Below are positions 1 to 9,487 of a stretch of 64,000 nt of DNA, piece by piece. The DNA lies in the NCBI RefSeq assembly GCF_020731285.1, contig NZ_JAJFOW010000018.1, positions 1 to 64,000 on the forward strand, written 5' to 3'. This DNA is from Cohnella baijiui. GTDB lineage: Bacteria > Bacillota > Bacilli > Paenibacillales > Paenibacillaceae. The stretch's first letter is position 1. Each line of letters opens with the position of its first letter. The translations under genes and the position numbers were made by a program. A model generated the notes under the pieces. That model was not told where the DNA came from. It worked only from the letters and a program-made list of their open reading frames with translations, and searched no databases.

Positions 1-1900
1 CCCCTCGGGGGCTGGAAACGGGCGCAAAAGAGCTTTCAAAAGATACTATACGAGGGGAGGAACCGTTATGGAACTGATTGATCGAAATGTTTTGCAAGTA
101 CAAAATTTTGATCGTTTTGTTTACGATTTCCTTGGAGAAGTCTTGGAATTGATAGGCGAGTGCGCCGGATTTGGACAGATTGTCCAATAGTTTGTCCAGC
201 AAAGGGATCGTGACCGTATCGTTTCCGGATTGGAGGTTAGCCATCAATTCGCTTTCTTCGGTAGGCGAAGGGATGATGAATTCGGCCTGCGGAATCGGCT
301 CGGTGAACACCTGGATGTCCTCTCCCAATTTCCGCTGCTTGACCAAGTCGAGAACATGACGATAGGTTTCCGCGAAGTCGGCGGACTGCTTGCGGATCGG
401 GCTGACGGCGATCGTGAAGTTGCAGAAAGAAACGTCCAGCTCCAAGATGGAGACGAGATGGTTCAGCGATTGTAAATGAGCGTCTCCGGCGTCGTTCTCC
501 GTGAACAAGATGGACAGGATCTGATCCTTCTCGACCTGGAATGTCAGGGAGTCCTCCGTTAATTCAGTAAAATGGGCGTTTATGAATTCCTTGCAGTAAT
601 TAAAAAAGCGGTAGGGATCGGAGTCGACCTCCGTTTTAAATCGTTCCTTTAAATCAATGTGGAAAAGGACCAAGCGATAGGGTTTGTTGTTATCGATCGA
701 GGTTTGCACCAATCCGGCATTTCCCTGAATCATTTTGAGGCGCGAGAAATAGGCGAATTGTTGGAGCAGAGAATTTTTCGCATTCAAGTCTTTATGGATA
801 TCTTGATTGGATTGGGATAAATCGTGAAGCTTGCTGCTGATCAGATTGAACTCCTTGATCCAACTGCTTTTCACCGAAGGATGAATATTGGCGTTAAAAG
901 GTTGAATTGAACGGATAATGCTGGCAAGGGGGTTATGGAACCTTTTGGCGATGACGAACGATACGACAAGGCTGATGAACAGGGAAAGCAGCAGGAGGAT
1001 CAGCATGACGATGTTGAGCTTTTTGATTTGTTCGGTCAGCCGTCGGTTCGGAACGATCTCGACGTAGGTGAGTCCAGTTGCGGCCCCTTTTTGGTAAAAA
1101 AAATAAGTCTCCTTTATTTTAAAATACCCTTTTGCGGAATTGGCCGGCAGGGGGGGGAGGTCTATACCTCCGGTTGAAGAAAAGACAGGGCGCCCATTCG
1201 GGCCGAAGATCAAAAATTGGCCGTTCGCTATGGGCTGATGAAAGGATTCGAACATCTTCGAGCTTTCGAGCATCGCGATAAAGGCGAAATGGTGGTCGTA
1301 TGAATTCTTCACCATGACCGGCATGAGGCTGCCGATCGGTTTTTGTGCGAAAGCGGTATCGATGCGGAATGCCGCGGCCGGATAAATTTTGAAGCTGTCC
1401 GCGCTTTCCATTTCGCGATTCCAAAAATCGATCGAATAATCCGGCTGACGATAAAACCTGGAGAACATCGTCGCGGCATCTCTCGTCCCGTCTTTTTCGA
1501 TTACGATGCCTCTATCTTCGAAATAGTAGAGAACGTTGTCCAGATAGAGCAGCGAATTCCCCAAAGTATGCTGCAAATCTTTCTGGACTTTCGTCACGAT
1601 CTCATAATGCATCGTCGACGTACTGCCGGATTTCAATAATTGCGTATCGTTGCTGGATAGGAAGCCCAACAAGAAGTTTTTAATCAACTTGATATGCTTC
1701 TCGTAATTGGTGACGGTCGTATTCAGGTTCAGACTGTTGTTCTCGATCAGTTCGCTTTTGATGTTGTTGCGGAAAAACGTATAGGAAAGATAATTGAACG
1801 ACACGAGCAAAAGAATGATCGCGATGAAGCTGCAGAACATCGTGTAGAACAACGAGATCTGATCTTTGATCTTGTTCGAAAACCGCGCGATCAAATTCAT
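1..1900 (-). CDS. Membrane-bound AraC-type regulator, C-terminus beyond the window
   Basis: The minus-strand frame is open from an ATG at 1900 to the window edge (633 codons), with a GGGAAGGAACG ribosome binding site just upstream. It begins MNLIARFSNKIKDQ. A first membrane segment lies at about residues 17-38 and a second, KLNIVMLILLLLSLFISLVV, at about 294-316; the roughly 250 residues between should be extracytoplasmic. After the second segment come a linker and a cytoplasmic region of about 300 residues. This is the layout of the large Paenibacillus AraC regulators that sense outside the cell and bind DNA through a C-terminal AraC helix-turn-helix. That helix-turn-helix is not in the window, so the AraC call is inferred from the architecture; a YesM-type kinase is less likely because no QINPHF motif is present. 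It is divergent from the polysaccharide genes at 2180 and may control them. Confidence 0.75.
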   Translation of the reverse strand, partial: MNLIARFSNKIKDQISLFYTMFCSFIAIILLLVSFNYLSYTFFRNNIKSELIENNSLNLNTTVTNYEKHIKLIKNFLLGFLSSNDTQLLKSGSTSTMHYEIVTKVQKDLQHTLGNSLLYLDNVLYYFEDRGIVIEKDGTRDAATMFSRFYRQPDYSIDFWNREMESADSFKIYPAAAFRIDTAFAQKPIGSLMPVMVKNSYDHHFAFIAMLESSKMFESFHQPIANGQFLIFGPNGRPVFSSTGGIDLPPLPANSAKGYFKIKETYFFYQKGAATGLTYVEIVPNRRLTEQIKKLNIVMLILLLLSLFISLVVSFVIAKRFHNPLASIIRSIQPFNANIHPSVKSSWIKEFNLISSKLHDLSQSNQDIHKDLNAKNSLLQQFAYFSRLKMIQGNAGLVQTSIDNNKPYRLVLFHIDLKERFKTEVDSDPYRFFNYCKEFINAHFTELTEDSLTFQVEKDQILSILFTENDAGDAHLQSLNHLVSILELDVSFCNFTIAVSPIRKQSADFAETYRHVLDLVKQRKLGEDIQVFTEPIPQAEFIIPSPTEESELMANLQSGNDTVTIPLLDKLLDNLSKSGALAYQFQDFSKEIVNKTIKILYLQNISINQFHNGSSPRIVSFESSFAPVSSPRG

Positions 1901-2179
1901 TCAAACGTTCCTTCCCTATTCATTCTTATGATTTTAGCCAAGTATAGCACACGGCGGAAATTGCTCAATAAGGCTAGTTTACGAATATTGACTTATTTCA
2001 TGATGCCGGCGCGATTGTCGGCCGTATCCGAATAATTGTTAAAAAACCGAAGATATCGCGATATTCGGCAGATCCTTCGCTTTGTATGATGTTGTTGGAG
2101 TGGTCGTAGTCGAACGAAGACCTCCGCAGCCGGCTTTGATAACATGGGTACCAGACGAAAGCGAGGGGGCTGTCGCAGC

Positions 2180-3181
2180 ATGAACTTTCGGGTTGCCGTC
2201 GTCGGAGGCGGGGCCATCGCCGAAGCGCATTTGGAAGCGATACGCGAGTCGGATGGCCTTCGGGCATGCGCCGTCGCGGACATGATGGAAGAACGCGCGA
2301 ACCGCCTTGGACATCGATACGGAATCGCAAGCTATTTGGATGATAAGGAAATGCTCGTCCGGGAGAAGCCGGATATCGCGGTCGTCGCGCTCCCGCACTA
2401 TTTGCACAAGGAAGCGGCTATGTTCGCCGCGGAGCAAGGCTGCCACGTGATGCTCGAGAAGCCGATGGCGATCGATACGGCCGAATGCGATGCCATCGCC
2501 GAGGCGGTTCGCGCGAATCGGGTCAAGCTGATGGTGGGCCATACGCAGCACTATACCGCTTCGAACGTGCTTGCGAAAGAGTGGATCGAGAGCGGGGCGC
2601 TCGGCCGATTGGTCATGATTAACGATCGCCGCCATCTGCCGTACGACAAGCCGAGCCGGCCGGATTGGTTTTTCGAGAAGGCGAAAGCCGGCGGCGGCAT
2701 CCTGACGAATCTGGGCTCGCATACGATCGACAAGATTCAATGGTTGACGGGCGGGACGGTGACGAGGGTGAAGGCGTCGGTCGATTACGCGCTCGGAAGG
2801 GGTGACGTCGAGGGGAGCGGCATCGCTTTCCTGGAGACGGATGTCGGCATTCCCGCGACGATGTCGTTGTCGGGGTATCCCGGGGCGGCGGTAGACGAGA
2901 CGGAGCTGCTGTTCACCCGAGGCAGCATGAGGTTGCAGACAGGGATCGGGCTATGGGTCAGCGAAGGCGGCGAGTACCGGGAGCTTGAGATTCCCCCGCA
3001 GCGCAATCCGTTCGTGCTCCAATTCGAAGACTTGCTCCGCGCCATCGAGGACGACGCCGAGCCGGCGTGCTCGATGGCTTATTCCCGCAGCGTCGTCGCG
3101 GCGGTGCAAGGTCTCTATCGATCGCACGAGCTCGGGGGAGAGATCGCGATCGGAAGCGAGGTCGCGGACGATGGGGGATAA
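2180..3181 (+). CDS. Gfo/Idh/MocA family oxidoreductase
   Basis: About 333 residues. It begins MNFRVAVVGGGAIAEAHLEA, with the Rossmann glycine motif GGGAIA of NAD(P)-binding Gfo/Idh/MocA proteins. The family motif EKPMA follows (MLEKPMAIDTAECDAIAEAV), as does a GGGILTNLGSHTIDKIQWLTG segment that carries the usual catalytic His. Members oxidise or epimerise sugars and inositols with NAD(P). The ATG at 2180 is preferred over one 36 bases earlier because a GAGGGGG ribosome binding site lies 11 bases upstream. The next gene follows at once and is from the same family, so the two are probably translated together and serve the neighbouring polysaccharide-degradation genes. The substrate cannot be read from the sequence. 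Confidence 0.9.
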   Translation: MNFRVAVVGGGAIAEAHLEAIRESDGLRACAVADMMEERANRLGHRYGIASYLDDKEMLVREKPDIAVVALPHYLHKEAAMFAAEQGCHVMLEKPMAIDTAECDAIAEAVRANRVKLMVGHTQHYTASNVLAKEWIESGALGRLVMINDRRHLPYDKPSRPDWFFEKAKAGGGILTNLGSHTIDKIQWLTGGTVTRVKASVDYALGRGDVEGSGIAFLETDVGIPATMSLSGYPGAAVDETELLFTRGSMRLQTGIGLWVSEGGEYRELEIPPQRNPFVLQFEDLLRAIEDDAEPACSMAYSRSVVAAVQGLYRSHELGGEIAIGSEVADDGG

Positions 3182-3185
3182 AGAG

Positions 3186-4103
3186 ATGCAAGACGTCCGC
3201 GGCATGCTTCGAATCGGGATGATCGGCATGGACAATTCGCGGATCGTGCATTTCGCCCGGTTGTGCAACGACGCGAGCGATCCGCATCATCTCCCGGGCG
3301 CGCGCATCGTCGCGGGATGGCCGGGCGAGCCTTCGCCCGACTTCCCGATGAGCGCCCTTCGCGTCGACGGCTATGTGTCGCAGCTTCGCGACCGCTACGG
3401 CGTCATGATCACGGGCTCGATCGCGGAAGTCGCGGCGCAATGCGACGCTTGGATGCTCGAGTCGGTGGACGGGCGCGTACACGAGGCGTTGTTCGAGGAA
3501 ATGCTGCCGTACCGGAAGCCGATCTTCGTCGACAAGCCGTTCGCCTTGAGCAGCGCAGCCGCGTCGAGAATGATTCGCCGGGCGGAGGCATGCGGAACGA
3601 GGTTTATGAGCTGCTCCGCTTTGCGGTACGCGGATGCGTTGACGCAAGCCATCCGGGAAAGAGAAGCCGAGCCGGTCAAGGGCGCCGACTGCTACGGGCC
3701 GTTGCAGCTGGAGCCAACGCAGCCGGGCTACTTCTGGTACGGCATCCATACGACGGAGATGCTGTTCCGCGCCCTCGGCCCGCGCTGCGTCAGCTTGCGG
3801 GCGCTGCGGGCGGAGGACCACGACGTCGTCGTCGGCGTCTGGGACGACGGGCGGATCGGAACGATCCGGGGCAACCGCGCAGGCAACGAAGCGTTCGGCG
3901 GCACGCTTCACCGGTCGACGGATTCCGAGGCGTTTCAGATCGCGGAGACGGACAGGCCGTACTTGGCGAGCTTGCTAGAAGCGGCGCTGCGTTTCTTCGG
4001 GGGCGGCGAGACGATCGAACCGATGGAAACGCTTGCGATCGTCCGGTTCCTCGAGGCGGCGAACGAAAGCATCCGCGACGGCAAGACGGTCCGTCTTTTC
4101 TAG
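3186..4103 (+). CDS. Gfo/Idh/MocA family oxidoreductase, second copy
   Basis: About 305 residues, beginning MQDVRGMLRIGMIGMDNSRI. The N-terminal nucleotide-binding fold has GMIGMDNS in place of the classic GxGxxG. The motif DKPFALSSAAASRMIRRAE matches the family's (E/D)KP signature, and GIHTTEMLFRALGPRC falls where the catalytic His region lies in relatives. The ATG at 3186 has GGGGGA eight bases ahead; an alternative ATG at 3171 would overlap the previous gene by 11 bases. Its partner is the upstream paralogue, and only 30 bases separate its stop from the SLH-anchored lyase gene, so the three probably form an operon for an oxidised or unusual sugar. The divergent glycine motif leaves cofactor choice open. 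Confidence 0.82.
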   Translation: MQDVRGMLRIGMIGMDNSRIVHFARLCNDASDPHHLPGARIVAGWPGEPSPDFPMSALRVDGYVSQLRDRYGVMITGSIAEVAAQCDAWMLESVDGRVHEALFEEMLPYRKPIFVDKPFALSSAAASRMIRRAEACGTRFMSCSALRYADALTQAIREREAEPVKGADCYGPLQLEPTQPGYFWYGIHTTEMLFRALGPRCVSLRALRAEDHDVVVGVWDDGRIGTIRGNRAGNEAFGGTLHRSTDSEAFQIAETDRPYLASLLEAALRFFGGGETIEPMETLAIVRFLEAANESIRDGKTVRLF

Positions 4104-4133
4104 ACCATCCCAAGGACGAAAGGGAGTATAATC

Positions 4134-7100
4134 ATGGTTTCGCTTAGGTTACGCAAGAGGATTTCTATCGCGATGGCTATCCTGATGTTCGTAAGCGCTT
4201 TCCAATGGTTCGTCCCCGACCGGTTCGCCAATGTGGCGGACGCGGCGGTTCCCACGTTCGACATCACGACGCAGCTGAACGACATGGATTCGGCGACGAA
4301 CGCGACGGGCGACGTCACGGGCACGGCCGGGCTCGCCGTCGAATCGAACACGACCGCGCAGGATCCGGACAAATTGTTCATCAAGGAAGGCTCCGGCTCC
4401 AAGAAGTGGCTGCTCGCGTTCAACAACGGCGCCGACGTCCGGGGCCGCGCGCTGCTGTTCCCGAAGCTGGCGCCCGGCATCGACATGAGCCAGTATGAGA
4501 CGATGAAAATCTGGGCTTACAGCGTGAAGGCAAGGACGGATGCCTCCCTTCCGATCGGCATTCGGTTCTACGTGGGTACCGATACGTCCAACTACTATTA
4601 CTACCGGCTGCCGCTCGATTGGACCGGCTGGAAGGAGATCGTCGTTCCGCTGGACGTCGTCAAGACGCAGAAGGTCGGTTCCCCGCCGGAATTCAAGACC
4701 TTAAACCAAGTATGGTTCGACCCGGCGCCGACGGGCAACCCGGCGTTCGATCAGGGCGAAATCGTGTACCTGGACGACTGGCGGCTGACGTCGATAGCGG
4801 AGGTGCATCCGGTCGTCGCCGACAAACCGTCGGGGCAGTATACGAACAAAGTCGTCGTCTCGTTATCGACGCTGTCCAAGCCTTCCGTGCTGACCAGCGT
4901 GTACTACTTAAGGGAAGGTGTGGACGCCGATTATCAGCGTTACACCTCGCCGCTCACGCTGACGACGGATACGACCTTGAAGACGAAAGCTTCGGTGAAC
5001 GGCGTAGATGGCGAAGAGACGAGCTATGCCTATACGTTCGTGTATGCGGATTTCATCGAGGACGCGGTCGCGAGCCTGCCTCCGGGCATCTACGCGGAGC
5101 CGCGGACGGTGACGCTTTCGTCGGCGACCGAAGGCGCGTCGATCTTCTATAAGGTAGAAGGCATCGACGCGGACTTTAAGCCATATATCGGCCCGATACC
5201 GGTCGGGCATTCGCAGACGATTACGGCGAAGGCCGAGTTCGAAGGCAAGACGAGCGAAGTGAAGTCGTACGCATACGAGATCGATCTGTCGGGAAGCGGC
5301 AGCCTGCCGATCAGCGACATGGAGAACTTCGCGGGCTGGACGAACACGACGCCGGTCTCGGCGCCGGTCGTCATGGGGCAGAAGGCCGGGCAGTGGAAGG
5401 ACCCGTCGAGCGCGATCAACGTGACCGGGTTCGCTGCTCCGTGGACGAGCTACGACCAGATCGAGTTCTGGCTGTATTCGGACCGGGCGTCGAACAAGAA
5501 GGTGTACTTCATTATGGAATGCGACATCCCGGACCCGGGCTTCGACTACTTCATGACTTCGTTCTTCGTCGATTGGACCGGGTGGAAGAAGATCGAGCTG
5601 CCGTTCAACAAGTTCCTCAACAGCACGGGCAAGGCTGACTTCGCGAATTTTCATCAATTGATCATCCATCCGAAGTGGTACGATTCCGATCCGCCGTCAA
5701 GCCCGAACGACAAGTTGATCTTCGACGGCATGGCGCTGGCGAAGAACGCGATCGAACCTTCGATCAAGCAAATCGGCAAGCATGCGCTGCCGGGCAGCAC
5801 GCAGCACTATTCGTTCTCGCTGAAAAATATCGGAGGCGTCGACACGGCGTACGAGATCGTGCCGAAGACCACGTTCGGATCTGGCTACGACGTGACGTAC
5901 GCCCCGACGACGCCCGTCGTGGCCGACGGAGCGGAAACCGACGTCGACATTCAAGTGACAGTGCCGGCTTCGGCCCAAGCGGGCGAGACGAAGCAAGCGA
6001 CCTACGCCATACGGCCTCTTCGAGGAGGAAAAGAACTCATCATGGCATTCAATCTCGAGATCGGGAAGCCGAGGCAGGCGACGAAGGCGCACCCGTACAT
6101 TATGGTGACCCAGGCGCAGCTGGACGAAGCGAAAGCAAAAATCCGGACGTACGACTGGGCGGCGGACTATCTGGATGCGATTAAGCGCAAGGCCGACCAA
6201 TGGGTGGACAAAACGATTTACTATCCGACCAAGCCGGCGGGTCAGACGACATGGTTCGTCTGCGGAGATACGCCGCTCGTCTACGATTACGACAGCCCGC
6301 ACCGGCATCTCTGTCCGGCCGACGGGCAATACGTCACGGGCGATCAAGTCGATGCCGGCTGGCGCTTTACGACCCATACGCTTAACACCGAGGCGGCCCG
6401 CAATCTCGCGATCGTCTACGCGTTGACCGGCGAGGAGAAGTACGCGCGCAAGGCGAAGGAAATTCTCGTCCGCTACGCGGAGCTGTATCCGAGCTTTCCG
6501 ATCCAGGCGCAGTACGGCAAGCTGTTCTACCAGACGCTCGACGAGGCGGTGCAGATGATCCAGCTCGTTCAGGCGTACGACTTGATCGTGCCGAGCGGCG
6601 CCATGAGCGAGGCGGACCAATATAGCGTCGAGCAGAACTTGTTCGCCGCGTCGGCCAAGACGCTGCAAGGCTACGACGTCGGCAAGTCGAACTGGCAGAC
6701 GTGGCATAACGCGGCCATCGGGGCGATCGGGGCCGCGCTGGAAGACAAAACGTTGATAGACTTCTCCGTATCGGGCAGAAGCGGATTCGAATTCCAGATG
6801 AACAATAGCGTGCTGTCCGACGGCTTCTGGTACGAAGGCGCGATCGGCTACCACTTTTACGCGCAGTCGGCGCTGTTCTTCCACGCGCAATCGCTCAGGA
6901 ACATGGGTTACGACCTGTTCGCGAACCCGAACTTCAAGAAGACGTTCGACGCGACGCTCCAATACGCGTTCCCGGATCTCGGCATCATTAACAGCAACGA
7001 TTCCGGCAAGTATCCGACGAACCTCGGCGCGCCGGGCCGCGTCGTGCCGATGGATTACGAGGCCGTGTACGCGGAGTACGCGGATCCGATATACGGTGCC

Positions 7101-9158
7101 CTCCTGAACCAACTGTATAACGTGAAGCAGCGGCCGAGAGGCGGGTTCGTCGTGCCCGGCAATACGTCTTCGGGCATCGCGGGCGAGCAAGCGGTATTCT
7201 ACGGCAACCCGGTCATTCCGACGACAGGGACGCTGCCGTCGTACAGCCATAACTTCACGGGGCTCGGACATTCCGTGATCCGGGCGGGCGAAGGCGCGGA
7301 CCAACTGTACGCGCTCGTGGATTACGGTTTGCACGGCGGTTACCACGGGCATCCCGACAAGCTTCATCTCGAGATATTCGGCAAAGGCGAGCGGCTCGCG
7401 CCGGATCTCGGCATTCCGCCTTACAGCAATTCGATGTACACGTCCTATTATAAGAAGACGTTCGCGCACAACACGGTCGCCGTCGACGGAGACGAGCAGC
7501 TGCAGCCGAAGACGAACGGCGTCGAGAGCTACGAGCCGACGAAGCTGTTCCTGCAGTCGGAGGCGATCGGCATCATGACGAACACGTCAAGCAAGGCGTA
7601 CGAGAACATGGATCGCTACGAGAGAACGGTCGCCGTGACGCCGGATTACTTGATCGACCTGTTCTCGGTCGCGTCGCCGAAAACGCGCCAATACGACTGG
7701 ATCCTGCACGGGATCGGCGAATTTACGCCCGGCACTGAGCTTGCGCCTTTCGACGGGCCGCTCGGCGACAAGGACGGATACCCGTTCTTCCGGGGCGGCA
7801 AGCAGGCGGCGATGACCGGTGTTTGGGAAGGCTCGTGGCGCACGCCGAACGGCAACGGGCTGAAGCTGTTCAGCTTGACGTCGTCGGCCGCATCGCCGTC
7901 CAGCATGATCGTCGGCGAATCGCCGGGGCCGGGCAACGACACGACGGCGTATACGCCGACCGTCGTGAACCGCGTCAACGCGAACAGCGCGCAGTTCGTC
8001 AGCGTGCTGAAGCCGTTCCGCGGCGAGAGCGGCATTCAAGCCGTGCGCCGGACGGAAGATAACCGCATCGAAGTGAAGCTGAAGGACGGCCGCACGCAAG
8101 CGTTCGTATACAATGGCGGCACGGAGGCGGCGGGACAGCTGCAATACGGCTTCGTCAGCGGCGCCGGCTTCGCCGCGGAAGGCGCGGCGTTCACGGTCGC
8201 GCTGAACGGCGGTGAAGCGAGCATCGCCTTCAACGAGCCGAACGGTTGGCAGACGGCGACGGCGGTCGTCTATGCGCCGGGAGCGACGAAGGTCACGTGG
8301 AATGGCGAGGCGGTTCCGTTCTCGTCGGACAACGGGTTCGTGATGGCGAGCGCGAGCAAGGCGCCGGAGCCGGGCACGGGTACAGGGCCGGGGCCGGGGG
8401 CAGGCGGCTACGTGCCGGTCGTTCAACCGGACCCGAACCGCAAGGAGCAGCAAGTCGAGCCGAACGTTGCGGCCGAGCTGACGCTCGGCGAAGCGTTCAC
8501 GCTTCTTGTCCCGGCAGGGGCAATGAGCCAATCGGTGAAATACAAGATCGAGAGACTTGTGAACGTGACCGGGCTGTTCGGTGCGGGGCAAGGAGCGGAA
8601 GCCGCCCTGAGCGATGTGTACGAAGTCGTCAAGGATGTGCCGGGGCTGTTCAAGCTGCCGATCACGCTGCGGTTCAAGTTCGACGCGTCGAAGCTGAAGC
8701 CGGGCCAAGTGCCGGCCGTTCACTACTTCGACGAGACGAAGCAAGAGTGGGTCATGATAGGCGGGACAGTCAACGGAGACGTCATCGAAGTCGAATCGGA
8801 CCACCTGACCAAGTTCGCCGTGCTCGGTGTCGTCGCGCCGGCAGAGCCGTCTGGCTTCTCGGATACCGCGCGTCATTGGGCGGCGAAGGAGATCGAAGCG
8901 GCGAGGAAGGCGGGCTACGCGAGAGGATATCCGGATGGCGCGTTCAAGCCGGACGGGGCAGTGACGAGACAGGAATTCGCCGTCATGCTGGCGAACGCGT
9001 TGAATCCGGATGCTGCAAAGGGCAAGGTTGTCCCGCAGGCGTTCGCCGATGGCGACCGGATCGGCGATTGGGCGAAGCCCGCGGTCGAGTGGGCAGCCTC
9101 GGAAGGGATCGCGCGCGGCTACGAAGAGACGGCAGCTTCCGCCCGGGCAACCGGCTGA
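4134..9158 (+). CDS. SLH-anchored heparinase II/III / alginate-lyase-like protein, frameshifted near its end
   Basis: 1674 residues as read. A signal peptide covers about residues 1-38 (MVSLRLRKRISIAMAILMFV...ADAA). Then come a carbohydrate-binding-like beta domain (40-220), two chitobiase C-terminal-like Ig domains (222-385), a second CBM-like domain (390-540) and an Ig-like spacer. An alginate-lyase-like helical domain starts at about 651 (HPYIMVTQAQLDEAKAKIRT) and includes NWQTWHNAAIGAIGAALED and FWYEGAIGYHFYAQ. A heparinase II/III beta domain follows, with GGYHGHPDKLHLEIFGKGER near 1067. A Gly/Pro linker, a ZU5-like domain and SLH repeats (YPDGAFKPDGAVTRQEFAVM) finish it. It should cleave uronate-containing polysaccharide at the cell surface, while SLH repeats bind secondary cell-wall polymer. 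An extra GA near 9126-9129 throws the second SLH repeat out of frame, so translation stops at 9158. Confidence 0.85.
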   Translation: MVSLRLRKRISIAMAILMFVSAFQWFVPDRFANVADAAVPTFDITTQLNDMDSATNATGDVTGTAGLAVESNTTAQDPDKLFIKEGSGSKKWLLAFNNGADVRGRALLFPKLAPGIDMSQYETMKIWAYSVKARTDASLPIGIRFYVGTDTSNYYYYRLPLDWTGWKEIVVPLDVVKTQKVGSPPEFKTLNQVWFDPAPTGNPAFDQGEIVYLDDWRLTSIAEVHPVVADKPSGQYTNKVVVSLSTLSKPSVLTSVYYLREGVDADYQRYTSPLTLTTDTTLKTKASVNGVDGEETSYAYTFVYADFIEDAVASLPPGIYAEPRTVTLSSATEGASIFYKVEGIDADFKPYIGPIPVGHSQTITAKAEFEGKTSEVKSYAYEIDLSGSGSLPISDMENFAGWTNTTPVSAPVVMGQKAGQWKDPSSAINVTGFAAPWTSYDQIEFWLYSDRASNKKVYFIMECDIPDPGFDYFMTSFFVDWTGWKKIELPFNKFLNSTGKADFANFHQLIIHPKWYDSDPPSSPNDKLIFDGMALAKNAIEPSIKQIGKHALPGSTQHYSFSLKNIGGVDTAYEIVPKTTFGSGYDVTYAPTTPVVADGAETDVDIQVTVPASAQAGETKQATYAIRPLRGGKELIMAFNLEIGKPRQATKAHPYIMVTQAQLDEAKAKIRTYDWAADYLDAIKRKADQWVDKTIYYPTKPAGQTTWFVCGDTPLVYDYDSPHRHLCPADGQYVTGDQVDAGWRFTTHTLNTEAARNLAIVYALTGEEKYARKAKEILVRYAELYPSFPIQAQYGKLFYQTLDEAVQMIQLVQAYDLIVPSGAMSEADQYSVEQNLFAASAKTLQGYDVGKSNWQTWHNAAIGAIGAALEDKTLIDFSVSGRSGFEFQMNNSVLSDGFWYEGAIGYHFYAQSALFFHAQSLRNMGYDLFANPNFKKTFDATLQYAFPDLGIINSNDSGKYPTNLGAPGRVVPMDYEAVYAEYADPIYGALLNQLYNVKQRPRGGFVVPGNTSSGIAGEQAVFYGNPVIPTTGTLPSYSHNFTGLGHSVIRAGEGADQLYALVDYGLHGGYHGHPDKLHLEIFGKGERLAPDLGIPPYSNSMYTSYYKKTFAHNTVAVDGDEQLQPKTNGVESYEPTKLFLQSEAIGIMTNTSSKAYENMDRYERTVAVTPDYLIDLFSVASPKTRQYDWILHGIGEFTPGTELAPFDGPLGDKDGYPFFRGGKQAAMTGVWEGSWRTPNGNGLKLFSLTSSAASPSSMIVGESPGPGNDTTAYTPTVVNRVNANSAQFVSVLKPFRGESGIQAVRRTEDNRIEVKLKDGRTQAFVYNGGTEAAGQLQYGFVSGAGFAAEGAAFTVALNGGEASIAFNEPNGWQTATAVVYAPGATKVTWNGEAVPFSSDNGFVMASASKAPEPGTGTGPGPGAGGYVPVVQPDPNRKEQQVEPNVAAELTLGEAFTLLVPAGAMSQSVKYKIERLVNVTGLFGAGQGAEAALSDVYEVVKDVPGLFKLPITLRFKFDASKLKPGQVPAVHYFDETKQEWVMIGGTVNGDVIEVESDHLTKFAVLGVVAPAEPSGFSDTARHWAAKEIEAARKAGYARGYPDGAFKPDGAVTRQEFAVMLANALNPDAAKGKVVPQAFADGDRIGDWAKPAVEWAASEGIARGYEETAASARATG

Positions 9159-9409
9159 CGCGAGCCGAGCTCGCGGTCATGATCGCGAACCTGTCGGGCG
9201 ACGCGCCGACCGGCAGAGGAAGCGCGAGCTTCTCGGATGCGGAGGCGATTCCGGATTGGGCCCTGGCGGCCGCTGAGAAGCTGCAGGCGAAAGGTTGGAT
9301 GCTAGGACGGCCTGACGGAAGCTTCGCGCCGCTGGACACGGTCACGCGCGCCGAAGCGATCACGGTCATCGTCAGATGGATGCAATCGCGAATCGAGGCT
9401 CGGACGTAA
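9128..9409 (+). pseudogene. Out-of-frame SLH tail of the preceding surface lyase
   Basis: From about 9130 the other reading frame continues the SLH repeat that the upstream gene loses: GSFRPGNRLTRAELAVMIAN, then a complete third repeat with WALAAAEKLQAKGWMLGRPD and DTVTRAEAITVIVRWM. Removing the two bases GA at 9128-9129 (GAAGAGACGG to GAAGACGGC) restores GYEDGSFRPGNRLTRAE and one continuous protein of about 1757 residues. It has no start or ribosome binding site of its own. It is either a real GA duplication in a GAGA run or a sequencing error. Confidence 0.85.
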
Positions 9410-9431
9410 CGAAGCGCGATCGGAACCTGTG

Positions 9432-9462
9432 AGAGCCCCCGCGAACGATTCGCGGGGGCTCT
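9432..9462. terminator. Bidirectional hairpin between convergent genes
   Basis: AGAGCCCCCGCGAA pairs perfectly with TTCGCGGGGGCTCT around a three-base loop, a 14-bp GC-rich stem. There is no long T run, but it lies between the stops of the convergent SLH lyase and PL14-like genes, where a shared terminator is expected. Confidence 0.75.
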
Positions 9463-9487
9463 TGGCGCAAGCGGACGATGAGGCCGG

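Noticed and set aside
5697..7469. 590-codon minus-strand frame
   Set aside because: It is the shadow of the SLH-anchored lyase gene: Arg/Val/Leu-rich, no domain, no ribosome binding site. Similar long shadows at 12365-13939, 34811-36718 and 36585-38573 were dropped for the same reason.
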